In this document: piece by piece, positions 25,608-39,387 of the stretch | Layout: each line of letters opens with the position of its first letter | Numbering within the stretch: position 1 is the stretch's first letter | Source: Streptomyces sp. NBS 14/10 | GTDB lineage: Bacteria > Actinomycetota > Actinomycetes > Streptomycetales > Streptomycetaceae | Reading direction: 5' to 3' | Assembly (NCBI RefSeq): GCF_002224125.1 | Contig: NZ_NCSM01000035.1 | Location: 237,893 to 301,892, forward strand | Length of the DNA: 64,000 bases | Translations under genes and position numbers: made by a program | Notes under the pieces: generated by a model | What the model was told of the DNA's origin: nothing | The model's database searches: none | The model's input: only the letters and a program-made list of their open reading frames with translations

Positions 25608-25888
25608 GACAAGTGACCCTATGCGGCCCGGGGCGCTGCTGTGACCAAGGGACCAGTGGGTGGACCGGGGCGAGAGTCCGGCGTGGGGTCCGGAGCGGGG
25701 ATCCGGGTCAGGGTCGCGAAGACCGCCCCCGGCCCCTGTGGGGGGTTGGGGAGGGGCCGAAGGCGGTCGTTCCCCTTGGAGTGCTCTCCCCGGTCGAGCC
25801 CTCCACCGTGGAGGAGTGGGTTTATGGACCCAGAGGTTCCATCTGTGTGCGGTTTTCCTCGGCGCGCCTCGCGCCTATCGTCGGGGGC

Positions 25889-26266
25889 ATGATTGCGAAG
25901 CTCCAGTGCACCGTCATCGACTGCCCCGACCCCATAGCGCTGGCCGGTTTCTACGCCGAGATCCTGGGCTGGAGAGTGGACGCGGACAAGCCGGAGTGGG
26001 TGTGGCTCATCTCTCCGGACGGCCAGCGGTTCGCCTTCCAGGCGGCCCCCGACCACAAGCCGCCGCGCTGGCCGGACCCGGACCATCCGCAACAGTTCCA
26101 TCTGGACTTCGACGTGGACACGATCGAGGACGTGGAGCGAGCGCAGCGGGAGGTGATCGCTCTGGGCGCGACCTTCCTGCACGACAGCGGCGGCGAGCGG
26201 TCGGGGTTCCGGGTCTTCAGCGACCCCGCCGGGCATCCTTTCTGCCTCTGCTACCGGCAGAGCTGA
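25889..26266 (+). CDS. VOC/glyoxalase-like domain protein
   Basis: A 125-residue vicinal-oxygen-chelate fold protein. It begins MIAKLQCTVIDCPDPIALAGFYAEILGW. The family core continues through FAFQAAPDHKPPRWPDPDHPQQFHLDFDVDTIEDVERA and DPAGHPFCLCY. Such proteins include antibiotic-binding and glyoxalase-like enzymes; the substrate cannot be told. It is convergent with the trypsin gene across a double hairpin. Confidence 0.85.
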   Translation: MIAKLQCTVIDCPDPIALAGFYAEILGWRVDADKPEWVWLISPDGQRFAFQAAPDHKPPRWPDPDHPQQFHLDFDVDTIEDVERAQREVIALGATFLHDSGGERSGFRVFSDPAGHPFCLCYRQS

Positions 26267-26288
26267 GCGGCGGCGGCGCGCAGCGCAG

Positions 26289-26345
26289 CGCCCCTGGCGG
26301 ACACGCCAGGGGCGAATGCCGGGGCCGGCGGGGAGCCGGCCCCGG
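26289..26345. terminator. Two adjacent hairpins between convergent genes
   Basis: The first is an 11-bp perfect stem (26289-26299 with 26304-26314, loop GACA). The second is another 11-bp stem (26319-26329 with 26335-26345). They sit in the 88-base gap between the stops of the VOC gene and the trypsin gene, so they probably terminate both transcripts. Confidence 0.6.
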
Positions 26346-26354
26346 GGCGGTGGG

Positions 26355-27218
<864 letters not shown>

Positions 27219-27389
27219 TCATGCCAAGCAGCGTTGCGATTATCTGGACGCACCGATCGGCCTGACAAGGGTCGCTTTCCGGCCACACCCGTCGGCCACA
27301 CCGACCGGCCCGGCCTGCGGCGCGACCGGGTCCGGGGCCCGTAGAGTTGAATCAGGGGGCACGGCGGACGACGGCTACGGGGTGACGGC

Positions 27390-28286
27390 GTGGCGGCACC
27401 GGGCAGCGACATCGAGCACGGATTCCCGCACCTGGACACCGTCCGGGCCGCGCTCACCGCGCTCTACAAGCGGCTGTCGTACGACGGGGTGCGGACCTAC
27501 GAGCTGAGCGTGGCCCCCGGCGATGTGGCCTTCTGCGACCAGGACGATCTCTACCTCGGCGTCCAGCGCGTCGCCCGGGTCATGGTGCGGCAGCTGCGCC
27601 TCCCGGACGCGCGCATGATCGTCAGCTTCCGCGAGATGCGGCACGCGGGAAACATCGAGCTGGCCGCCGGACCGGAGTACTTCATCGAGCTCAACTCCCG
27701 CTTCAAGACCCACCGCCGGGACATCGGCGCGGCCCTCGCCCACGAGGTCACCCACGTCTATCTGCACCGGCTCGATCTGTCGTTCCCCGGCACCCGTGCC
27801 AACGAGATCCTCACCGACACCACCGCCGCCTACCTCGGCGCGGGCTGGCTGCTGCTCGACGCGTTCCGCCAGGACTCCGTCTCCAGCCAGAAGCTCGGCT
27901 ATCTGACCCCGGAGGAGTTCGGATACGTGCTGGCCAAGCGGGCGCTGGCGTTCGGCGAGGACCCCGCCATCTGGTTCACCAGCCCGCAGGCGTACGAGGC
28001 GTACGGCAAGGGCCTGGACATGGCGCGCGGCGACGAGCGGCAGCCGCCGCTGGCCGCGAGCGGCTGGGCGGGCCGCCGCCGCTATGCGCGGGACCGCCGG
28101 TTCGCGCAGGCCGACCCCGAGGCGCCGCCGCCGGCCGGCCCGGCCGGATACGCCTTCGAAAGCGGCTCCCCGCTGCGCGTCTCCTTCCCCTGCCCGACCT
28201 GCCGGCAGCGCATCCGGGTCCCGGTGCGCGGCCGGATGCGGGCCCGCTGCGGGCTGTGCCGCACGGTGCTGGAGTGCGACACCTGA
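27390..28286 (+). CDS. Predicted zinc metalloprotein with HExxH and C-terminal zinc ribbon
   Basis: A 298-residue protein that I cannot assign to a named family. Residues 113-150 read like a gluzincin-type site: HEVTH at 118-122 in a hydrophobic helix (GAALAHEVTHVYLHRLDL), then ANEILTDTTAAYLGAGWLLL with Glu139 as candidate third ligand. The C-terminus (about 255-295) has a zinc ribbon of two CxxC pairs, CPTCRQRIRVPVRGRMRARCGLC. No signal peptide or membrane segment is visible, so it should be cytosolic. The GTG start is inferred from the ORF. It is followed 45 bases later by the PPOX gene, with which it may be cotranscribed. Protease activity is inference. Confidence 0.7.
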   Translation: MAAPGSDIEHGFPHLDTVRAALTALYKRLSYDGVRTYELSVAPGDVAFCDQDDLYLGVQRVARVMVRQLRLPDARMIVSFREMRHAGNIELAAGPEYFIELNSRFKTHRRDIGAALAHEVTHVYLHRLDLSFPGTRANEILTDTTAAYLGAGWLLLDAFRQDSVSSQKLGYLTPEEFGYVLAKRALAFGEDPAIWFTSPQAYEAYGKGLDMARGDERQPPLAASGWAGRRRYARDRRFAQADPEAPPPAGPAGYAFESGSPLRVSFPCPTCRQRIRVPVRGRMRARCGLCRTVLECDT

Positions 28287-28331
28287 CCGGTGCATGCCGC
28301 ACCGCGCGTCCGACACCGTAGGCTCGGCCGC

Positions 28332-28805
28332 ATGAGCCCCTCCATCGCCACCAACACCCGGGTCGGCCGCGACGAACTGCTGGAATTCGTACGGCCCCGC
28401 CACCGCGCCATCCTGATGACCCGCCGGGCCGACGGCTCGCCGCAGGCCTCGCCGCTGACGTGCGGCGTCGACGACGCGGGGCGCGTCGTCGTGTCGACCT
28501 ACCCCGAGCGCGCCAAGGTCCGCAACGTACGGCGCGAGGCGGCCGTCAGCATCATGGTGCTCTCCGACGAGTGGAACGGGCCGTGGGTGCAGATCGACGG
28601 CACCGCCGAGGTGATCGACACCCCCGAGTCCGTGGAGCCGCTGGTCGAGTACTACCGCAATATCGCGGGCGAGCACCCGGACTGGGACGAGTACCGGGCC
28701 GCCATGGTCAAGCAGGGCAAGTCGCTGATCCGGATCACCCCGGAGCGCTGGGGCCCGATCGCCACCGGCGGCTTCCCCGCCCGCCTGGTCGAGGACGAGA
28801 AGTAG
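28332..28805 (+). CDS. PPOX-class F420-dependent oxidoreductase
   Basis: A 157-residue split-barrel flavin/F420-binding protein of the pyridoxamine-phosphate-oxidase-like superfamily. The family pattern is LLEFVRPRHRAILMTRRADGSPQASPLTCGVDDAGRVVVSTYPERAKVRNVRRE, followed by WVQIDGTAEVID. Actinobacterial members usually use F420 to reduce unsaturated or aromatic substrates; the substrate is unknown. The ATG at 28332 starts MSPSIATNTRVGRDEL. A strong hairpin follows the stop. Confidence 0.85.
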   Translation: MSPSIATNTRVGRDELLEFVRPRHRAILMTRRADGSPQASPLTCGVDDAGRVVVSTYPERAKVRNVRREAAVSIMVLSDEWNGPWVQIDGTAEVIDTPESVEPLVEYYRNIAGEHPDWDEYRAAMVKQGKSLIRITPERWGPIATGGFPARLVEDEK

Positions 28806-28812
28806 GGGTCCG

Positions 28813-28844
28813 GGCGCGGCAGGTCCCCCGTGACCTGCCGCGCC
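28813..28844. terminator. 13-bp hairpin between convergent genes
   Basis: A perfect 13-bp stem (28813-28825 with 28832-28844) and a six-base loop lie eight bases after the PPOX stop and 20 bases before the stop of the truncated minus-strand gene. It is placed to terminate both. Confidence 0.65.
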
Positions 28845-28863
28845 GGGTCAGCAGGCGCCGGGG

Positions 28864-29411
28864 TCAACAGGCGCCCGGGCGGGCGTAGAGGACGACCACC
28901 ATCCCCCGGACCTCCCGCTCGGCGCAGCGGCGGAAGGAGCGGTCGAGCACGTCGCGCTTCATCCGCTCCTGCGGGGTGTCGTCCAGCGGCCGGCCAGGCG
29001 GGTCCATCACCACGGCGATCCGCTGGACGGTCAGCATGCGGGCGCGGATACGGGGCGCGGGCAGTTCGATGCCGTGCAGGGTGCCGGAGGGCACCGCGTG
29101 CCGGGCCAGGGCCAGTTCCTTCAGGCCGCGGAACTCCCCCGGGCTCGACAGGATGGGCTCACGCCGCCGCGCGGGCATGAACAGCACCCCGTCCCCGGGC
29201 CGGGTCAGCTCCCGTACGGCGCGCGCCGCGGCCATCGGGTCGTCCAGGCGGCTCTGCGGCGTCCGCAGCTGGATCGAGTACGGCAGCAGGGCTGCCACCG
29301 CGGCGGCGGCCAGCGCCGCGGCCACAGCCCTCGGATACGGGACGGCGCGCAGCGCGGCCTCAAGACCGGCGCCCGCCAACAGGGCGAATCCGGCGTAGGA
29401 GGTGACGTCTA
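28864..29411 (-). pseudogene. C-terminal remnant of a membrane glycosyltransferase-like protein
   Basis: About 180 codons remain. They start with one hydrophobic helix pair (SYAGFALLAGAGLEAALRAVPYPRAVAAALAAAAVAALLPYSI), followed by a soluble domain ending VVLYARPGAC. The pattern of last membrane segments then a short soluble tail is like streptomycete integral-membrane mannosyltransferase/GT39-type proteins. The family assignment is from overall look only. The 5' part is missing: the frame runs straight into the IS607-type element at about 29412. I could not find the missing N-terminal part on the far side of the element. Confidence 0.6.
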
Positions 29412-29444
29412 GTGGTGGATGATCCTTGCTCACTTGTGGTCAGC

Positions 29445-30047
29445 ATGTACCGGATCGGCGAGTTCGCGCAGCGCATTGGGCGTTCCCCTTCCACCGTGCG
29501 GCGGTGGGAGAGGGAAGGCCGTATCGTGGCGCGCCGAACCGCGTCCGGACAGCGGTACTTCACCGACGCCGACGTGCGCCGCGTCTTGCAGCCCGGCTTC
29601 GACGAGTCGGCTCGCAAGACGGTTGTGTACTGCCGGGTATCCGCGCCTGGGCAGAAGGGCCACCTCGCCGCGCAGGTGGAGGCGATGGAGGAGTTCTGCC
29701 GGGGCCGGGGCCTTGCTGTCGACGAGTGGGTTCGCGAGGTCGGCGACGGCATGAACCTGCGACGGAAGAAGTTCCTCGCTCTGATGGACGCGATTGAGCG
29801 GGGTGAAGTCGGCACGCTGGTCATCGCACACAAGGACCGGCTTGCCCGGTTCGGCTTCGAGTACCTGGAACACGTCGCGGGCAAGAACGGCTGCGAGATC
29901 ATCGTGGCGAACCAGGAGTCGCTGTCTCCGCAAGAAGAGATGGTGCAGGACCTTCTGGCGATCGTGCACACCTTCTCCCGCCGCCTGTACGGTCTGCGCC
30001 GCTACGAGAAGACACTCAAGGACGAACTTGCCGGTGGTGGCCGGTGA
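29445..30047 (+). CDS. tnpA: IS607-family serine transposase
   Basis: A 200-residue site-specific serine recombinase. A MerR-like winged helix at residues 1-55 (MYRIGEFAQRIGRSPSTVRR, RYFTDADVRRVL) precedes the catalytic domain, with the nucleophile Ser in VVYCRVSAPGQKG. Further family motifs are LVIAHKDRLARFGFEYLE and SPQEEMVQDLLAIVHTFSRRLYG. I chose ATG 29445; a GTG at 29412 would add 11 unlikely residues. The stop codon overlaps the tnpB GTG (GTGA, 30044-30047). The gene looks intact, so the element could still move or supply transposase in trans. Confidence 0.92.
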   Translation: MYRIGEFAQRIGRSPSTVRRWEREGRIVARRTASGQRYFTDADVRRVLQPGFDESARKTVVYCRVSAPGQKGHLAAQVEAMEEFCRGRGLAVDEWVREVGDGMNLRRKKFLALMDAIERGEVGTLVIAHKDRLARFGFEYLEHVAGKNGCEIIVANQESLSPQEEMVQDLLAIVHTFSRRLYGLRRYEKTLKDELAGGGR

Positions 30048-31484
30048 AAGTCACACGCGTCGCCTACTCGAAGAACCTCAACCACGGTAAGTACGCGCAG
30101 CTCGAAGAACAGGCCGTCCGCCTCGGCCGGGTACGTTAGCTGGCGTGGCGCCAGTACGGCTCCGTAGCCGGTGTCGGCATCAAAGACCGCACCATCCGGG
30201 ACCAGTGGATGGCCGATGGTACGGCGACCAGCTTCGGGCTGCTGGCGAACGCATGGGGCGAACGCATGGAAGGAGACCGTGCGGGATGCGGTCGCCGACA
30301 TCACCGCCAACCGTGAGGCCGCCAAGACAAAAGTCCGGCGAGCTATCAGCAGGCTGGACATCTCTGACGCCGAGAAGAAGCGCCTGTACACGGCGCTGAA
30401 GCGCGACCAGTGGACGAGCGAGCCATACCTGCGCCGGATGATGCGTAAGCACTGGCGGCGGGGCAGGAACAAGACCGCGAATCAGATCGTCGTACGCTGC
30501 GATCAGTACCGCACTTTCACCCTGGGCCCGGGCGGAAACGTCTGGCTCGCGGTGCCCGGACTCCAGCGACGCCAGCTGGTCAAGATTCCTCTGAGCACCA
30601 CCATTGCCCCCACGGGCACACTCAGGCTGATCCTCCGGTCGGGCCGGGTCGAGGTGCACTACGCCATCGACACAGCCGGCATGAAGTCCTCCCAGAGGCC
30701 CTGCGGCACCCGGAAGGTCGGCGTGGACAAGGGCTACACCGAGGCCCTCACCGACTCCGACGGCGAGCACCACGGCACCGAGCTCGGCGAACTCCTCACC
30801 AGCGAGTCGGACTACCGCAAGGTCAAGGGACAGCGGCGGGCCAAGCTCCGCGCTGTCGCGGAGAAGGCAGAGAAACGCGGCGACCCGGCGAAAGCGAAGC
30901 GGATCAGGGACAACAACCTCGGCACCATCAAGCGCGACCGCCGGACAACGGCATGGAAGTGCCGGGTGCGTGACATCACGTTCAAGGCCGTGCACGCGGT
31001 CGTTGACAAGGCCAACATCATCGTGGCCGAAGACCTGACGAAGACGTTCTCCAGCCGGAAGCAGCTGGGAAAGAACACCAACCGGCGCCTGGCTGCCTGG
31101 ACCAAGGGCATCACAGCCGAGGCGCTGTCGGCTGTGTCGGGCCGCAGAGGTTCTGCGGTGCGGCTGGTCAACGCTGCCTATACCTCGCAAGCCGTCCCCT
31201 TCACGGACATCCTCGGTGTCCGCAAAGGGGACCGGCTTTACTGCACCGAGTGCGGGACGGTATGGCAAGCAGACCACGCCGGAGCGATCAACATCGAGCA
31301 GCGAGACGGTGACCCCGACATCACCCTGTATACCCCGCACACGCGGGTGAAGCAGATCCTGTTCGATCGCGCCGATCGCCAACGGTCCGAACTGCTCTTG
31401 GACCAGGACTCCAGCACCCGTCAACTCTGCCGGTGCGGAGAGCGAATTATCCGACCTCGATGCTCAACTCCGAGCAATGAATAG
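30044..31484 (+). pseudogene. tnpB: tnpB, RNA-guided nuclease gene with a stop codon and a frameshift
   Basis: The frame opens at GTG 30044 (VKVTRVAYSKNLNHGKYAQLEEQ), hits TAG at 30137-30139, then continues recognisably (LAWRQYGSVAGVGIKDRTIRDQW). At 30245-30269 the 12-mer GCGAACGCATGG is repeated at a 13-base offset, shifting the frame. The main body resumes as WKETVRDAVADITANRE and runs to 31484. RuvC acidic residues remain (GVDKGYTEAL, IIVAEDLTK, ADHAGAINI). Only one CxxC of the zinc ribbon is visible (YCTECG). TnpB cuts DNA using a guide RNA transcribed from the element's 3' end. Here full-length protein is unlikely, though a late restart near 30280 could give a truncated product. Confidence 0.8.
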
Positions 31485-32098
31485 GAAGCAGTAGAGGACG
31501 TAGCGAGATTGTGCTGGCCTGTGCGGATGAGATGCCGAATGCGGCCGGATTTGCAGGCTGGGCTGCTCCCAGCATTGCCACGTCGGCGAGCGCCGAGAGA
31601 GTAATCCTAGTGATAAATCCTGGGTGCATCACCATTTCTCGCACCACGAGAGGTCACTTCCGTGTGTTCGCGATCGGAATCCAAGAATCCAGATGTCGAG
31701 GAAACCGGGTCACCTTTTGTCCTGCACCTCTACGGCAGCTGTAAGTCTTGATCGTTGAAGAGCTTGCGCAGGTCAGGGGGTGGCTGATGGCGGAGGCTGG
31801 GACACGGAAACGGAGTTCCCGGCAGAACAGAAAGATTGCCCAAGATCCGACTGTCCGCGAGGGAACTCCGTTGGGTGCTCAGGGCGCCATTGCTCGCGTG
31901 CCGTCTGTCATCGCCGAAGGTGCCGCAGTCCGTTGAACGGGCTGGTGGCACCACCGGATCGGCGCTTTGGTGAGCATGTCCGGCTCGGCGTGTTGACCGA
32001 GGAGATCGATCAGTCCTGAACTGGGGGACGAGGCCCCGTGGCGATGCCTGGGGAATGTCAAGCGGGCCGGTGGCAGCAGACATGGGGTGCGTAAACCA
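31485..32098. other. Low-GC intergenic region, probably acquired DNA
   Basis: This stretch between the IS607-type element and the gltBD terminator has visibly lower GC than its neighbours, especially 31485-31740. Small ORFs (31511-31744 plus, 31447-31647 minus, 31780-32019 plus) show no family. The tail of the last (DRRFGEHVRLGVLTEEIDQ, about 31955-32019) vaguely recalls the start of IS4-type transposases, but I would not call it. It may include the right flank of the element and relics of other insertions. Confidence 0.4.
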
Positions 32099-32139
32099 CA
32101 CGGCGCCCGCCCCCGGTCGGGAAGGGGGCGGGCGCCGTG
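32099..32139 (-). terminator. 16-bp hairpin terminator of gltBD
   Basis: The arms 32099-32114 and 32124-32139 are perfectly complementary with a nine-base loop. The hairpin lies about 75 bases beyond the ancestral gltD stop on the minus strand. It is one of the strongest hairpins in the window and is well placed to end the gltBD transcript. Confidence 0.65.
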
Positions 32140-32211
32140 CGCCGGTCCGTACGCCGTTGTACGGGCGGAGTCCAGGTGGTGCCTGGCGGTGTGGAAGAGG
32201 TGCGGAGGAGG

Positions 32212-33630
32212 TCAGACGGCCAGGGCGCGGTCCGTCGGGCGGATCGGGGCGGGCAGGGCGCTGGTCCCGGCCAGGAAGCGGTCCACTCCGCGGGCCGCCG
32301 AGCGGCCCTCGGCGATGGCCCAGACGATCAGCGACTGGCCGCGGCCCGCGTCGCCGGCCCGTCGCGGGCGATGTTGCCGCGGGCGTCCAGCTCCAGGCCG
32401 AACTGCTGGACCAGGCCGTTCTCCTGGTCCGTGCCGGTGAAGCCCATGGCCAGGGTGACCAGCTGGGCCGGGATCTTCCGCTCCGTACCCGGCTGCTGCT
32501 CCAGCTTGCCGTCCTTGAACTCCACCTCGATCAGGTGGAGCCACTGCACATTGCCGTCCTCGTCGCCCTCGAAGTGGCTGGTGGAGACGGAGTAGACCCG
32601 CTCGCCGCCCTCCTCGTGCGCGGAGGTGACCTTGTAGAGCATCGGGAAGGTCGGCCAGGGGTGCGCCGCGGAGCGCTCGTCGCCCGGCCGCGGCATGATC
32701 TCCAGCTGGGTGACCGAGGCGGCGCCCTGGCGGTGGGCGGTGCCGACGCAGTCCGCGCCGGTGTCGCCGCCGCCGATCACCACGACGTGCTTGCCCTCGG
32801 CGCTGATCGGGGCGGTGACGTAGTCGCCCTCCTGCACCTTGTTGGCCAGCGGCAGATACTCCATGGCCTGGTACACGCCGGTCAGCTCGCGTCCGGGCAC
32901 CGGCAGATCGCGGGCGGTGGTGGCGCCGGCCGCGATGACCACGGCGTCGTAGCGCTTGCGCAGCTTGGCGGCGTCGATGTCGCGGCCGACCTCCACACCG
33001 GTGCGGAACTTGGTGCCCTCCGCGCGCATCTGCTCGATCCGCCGGTTGATGTGGCGCTTTTCCATCTTGAACTCGGGGATGCCGTAGCGCAGCAGCCCGC
33101 CGATGCGGTCGGCGCGCTCGTACACCGCGACCGTGTGGCCGGCCCGGGTCAGCTGCTGGGCGGCGGCCAGGCCGGCCGGCCCGGAGCCGATGACGGCGAC
33201 GGTCTTGCCGGACAGCCGCTCGGGCGGCTGCGGGGTGACGTCGCCCGTCTCCCATGCCTTGTCGATGATGGAGACCTCGACGTTCTTGATGGTCACGGCG
33301 GGCTGGTTGATGCCCAGCACACACGCGGCCTCGCACGGGGCGGGGCACAGCCGCCCGGTGAACTCCGGGAAGTTGTTGGTCGCGTGCAGCCGCTCGCTGG
33401 CCTCCCGCCAGTCCTCGCGGTAGGCGTAGTCGTTCCACTCGGGGATCAGGTTTCCGAGCGGACAGCCGTTGTGGCAGAACGGGATACCGCAGTCCATGCA
33501 GCGGCCGGCCTGCTTGCTGATGATCGGCAGCAGCGAACCGGGGACGTAGACCTCGTTCCAGTCCTGGACGCGCTCGCCCACCGGACGGGTCTTGGCGACC
33601 TCGCGGTCCGTGCTCAGAAAGCCCTTGGGA

Positions 33631-33638
<8 letters not shown>
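32212..33638 (-). pseudogene. gltD: Glutamate synthase small subunit, with a frameshifting internal deletion
   Basis: GltD feeds NADPH electrons through FAD and two 4Fe-4S clusters to GltB. The cysteine motifs [13 protein letters not shown] and CPAPCEAAC, the FAD fold [15 protein letters not shown] and the NADPH fold [13 protein letters not shown] are intact. At 32356-32360 (minus strand) the reading GNIARD is followed by five bases and then, in another frame, [23 protein letters not shown] to the expected stop at 32212. The usual segment of about 13 residues between them (ending VFVA, part of the FAD site) is missing and the frame is lost. Translation instead stops at 32328 after [10 protein letters not shown]. 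It overlaps gltB by eight bases. The enzyme is probably impaired unless this is an assembly artefact. Confidence 0.85.
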
Positions 33639-38181
<4,543 letters not shown>

Positions 38182-38419
38182 CGGCTCTCCCGTCGTCGTC
38201 TACGGCATTTGGGTGTGCCGAGGGACGACGCTGGCCCTCCGCCAAGAAATTTTCGTGCAGGTTACATGATGGGTTGCTTCTCGGAAAGTGGATAGCACGT
38301 TCCATCATGCGGACACCGGACACGAGGGGTGAAGTAAGGCAAGAGGGGATCAAAAGATCGCCCCGCCGAAGCGCGAAGCGGGCGACGCTGCCCACGGCGC
38401 TACGGCGTTATGCCCGTCG

Positions 38420-38446
38420 GTAAACGGATTGAAACCGTCAAGTAAC
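38420..38446. promoter_or_regulatory. GlnR-box-like site upstream of gltB
   Basis: Read on the plus strand: GTAAA (38420-38424), six bases, GAAAC (38431-38435), six bases, GTAAC (38442-38446). The actinobacterial GlnR box is gTnAc-n6-GaAAc repeated, so two half-sites match fully and the first matches four of five. A further six bases on, the fourth half-site is poor. The site is 239-265 bases upstream of gltB and just beyond the 3' end of the VIT gene. Confidence 0.45.
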
Positions 38447-38477
38447 GGCGTAATCTTGCGGCTCGCCGTATGGTAAA

Positions 38478-39209
38478 TCAACCCACGGCCGTGCCAAAGA
38501 GTATGCCCAAGGCATATGTCACACCGGCCGCCGCGCCACCCAGCGCCAGCTGCCGCAGCCCGCTGAACCACCAGCTGCGGGCGGTCACCCGCGCCACCAC
38601 CGCACCGCAGGCGAACAGCCCGATCATCGCCAGCGCCACGGCCGGCCACAGCGCCGTCGCCCCCAGCAGATACGGCAGCACCGGCAGCAGCGCGCCCAGC
38701 GCGAACGAGCCGAACGAGGACACCGCCGCCACCAGCGGCGACGGCAGATCGTCCGGGTCGATGCCCAGTTCCTCGCGGGCGTGTATCTCCAGCGCCTGCT
38801 CGGGGTCCTTCGACAGCTGCTCGGCCACCTGACGCGCCAGCTCGGGCTCCACGCCCCGCGACTCGTACAGCGCCGCCAGCTCCTCCAGCTCGTCCACGGG
38901 ATGCTTGCGCAGCTCGCGCCGCTCCACCTCCAGCTCGGCCTCCACCAGCTCACGCTGGGAGGCCACGGAGGTGTACTCCCCGGCCGCCATCGAGAACGCG
39001 CCGGCGGCAAGACCCGCAAGACCGGTGATCACGATCGTCTGGCGGTCCACGGCGCCGCCCGCGACACCGGTCATCAGCGCGAGGTTGGAGACCAGACCGT
39101 CCATCGCACCGAATACGGCCGGGCGCAGCCAGCCGCCGTTCACATCGCGGTGGGTGTGGTTGTCACGGTGCGCGATGTGCGGAGGTTCGGTACTCGCGAT
39201 GACAGACAT
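38478..39209 (-). CDS. VIT1/CCC1-family iron/manganese transporter
   Basis: A 243-residue membrane protein. The first helix carries the family motif LRPAVFGAMDGLVSNLALMTG, the second ITGLAGLAAGAFSMAAGEYTSVASQRE. A cytosolic metal-binding helical hairpin rich in Glu (ELVEAELEVERRELRKHP) follows. Three more membrane helices complete a five-helix topology. Plant and yeast relatives load Fe2+/Mn2+ into vacuoles; bacterial members probably export these metals. It is encoded upstream of gltB on the same strand but 296 bases away, so probably separate. Confidence 0.87.
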   Translation of the reverse strand: MSVIASTEPPHIAHRDNHTHRDVNGGWLRPAVFGAMDGLVSNLALMTGVAGGAVDRQTIVITGLAGLAAGAFSMAAGEYTSVASQRELVEAELEVERRELRKHPVDELEELAALYESRGVEPELARQVAEQLSKDPEQALEIHAREELGIDPDDLPSPLVAAVSSFGSFALGALLPVLPYLLGATALWPAVALAMIGLFACGAVVARVTARSWWFSGLRQLALGGAAAGVTYALGILFGTAVG

Positions 39210-39341
39210 GACGGATCTGTGCTCCCTTCAGGGGGTGCGGGCGCGGCCGCCCTCAACCCAACAGTTCGAAGGTACGCACGAATTCCCTGCCGCCGCCAGC
39301 AAGGAAGGCCGAACTTACCTCGCTGACCTGCGGAAACGCAA

Positions 39342-39373
39342 AGGCCGCCGAACCCGTGCGGGTTCGGCGGCCT
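39342..39373 (-). terminator. 14-bp hairpin terminator after lgt
   Basis: The arms 39342-39355 and 39360-39373 are perfectly complementary with a four-base loop. On the minus strand they are followed by a T-rich stretch (TTTGCGTTT). The hairpin lies 14 bases after the lgt stop codon, a classic intrinsic terminator. Confidence 0.75.
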
Positions 39374-39387
39374 CTCGGTGACGATCG

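Larger units (their letters stand above)
29412..31484 (+). mobile_element. IS607-type insertion sequence (tnpA plus damaged tnpB)
   Basis: The element carries a MerR-HTH serine recombinase gene (tnpA) overlapping a tnpB gene, the defining organisation of IS607. These elements have no clear terminal inverted repeats and make no target duplication, so the ends are approximate. The left junction is near 29405-29412, where the truncated membrane-protein frame stops resembling its family. The right end is at or shortly after the tnpB stop. Confidence 0.8.

Noticed and set aside
31730..32101. Minus-strand ORF of 123 codons near gltD
   Set aside because: No family resemblance and a composition unlike coding DNA. 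It crosses the perfect hairpin region only partly and has no ribosome site.
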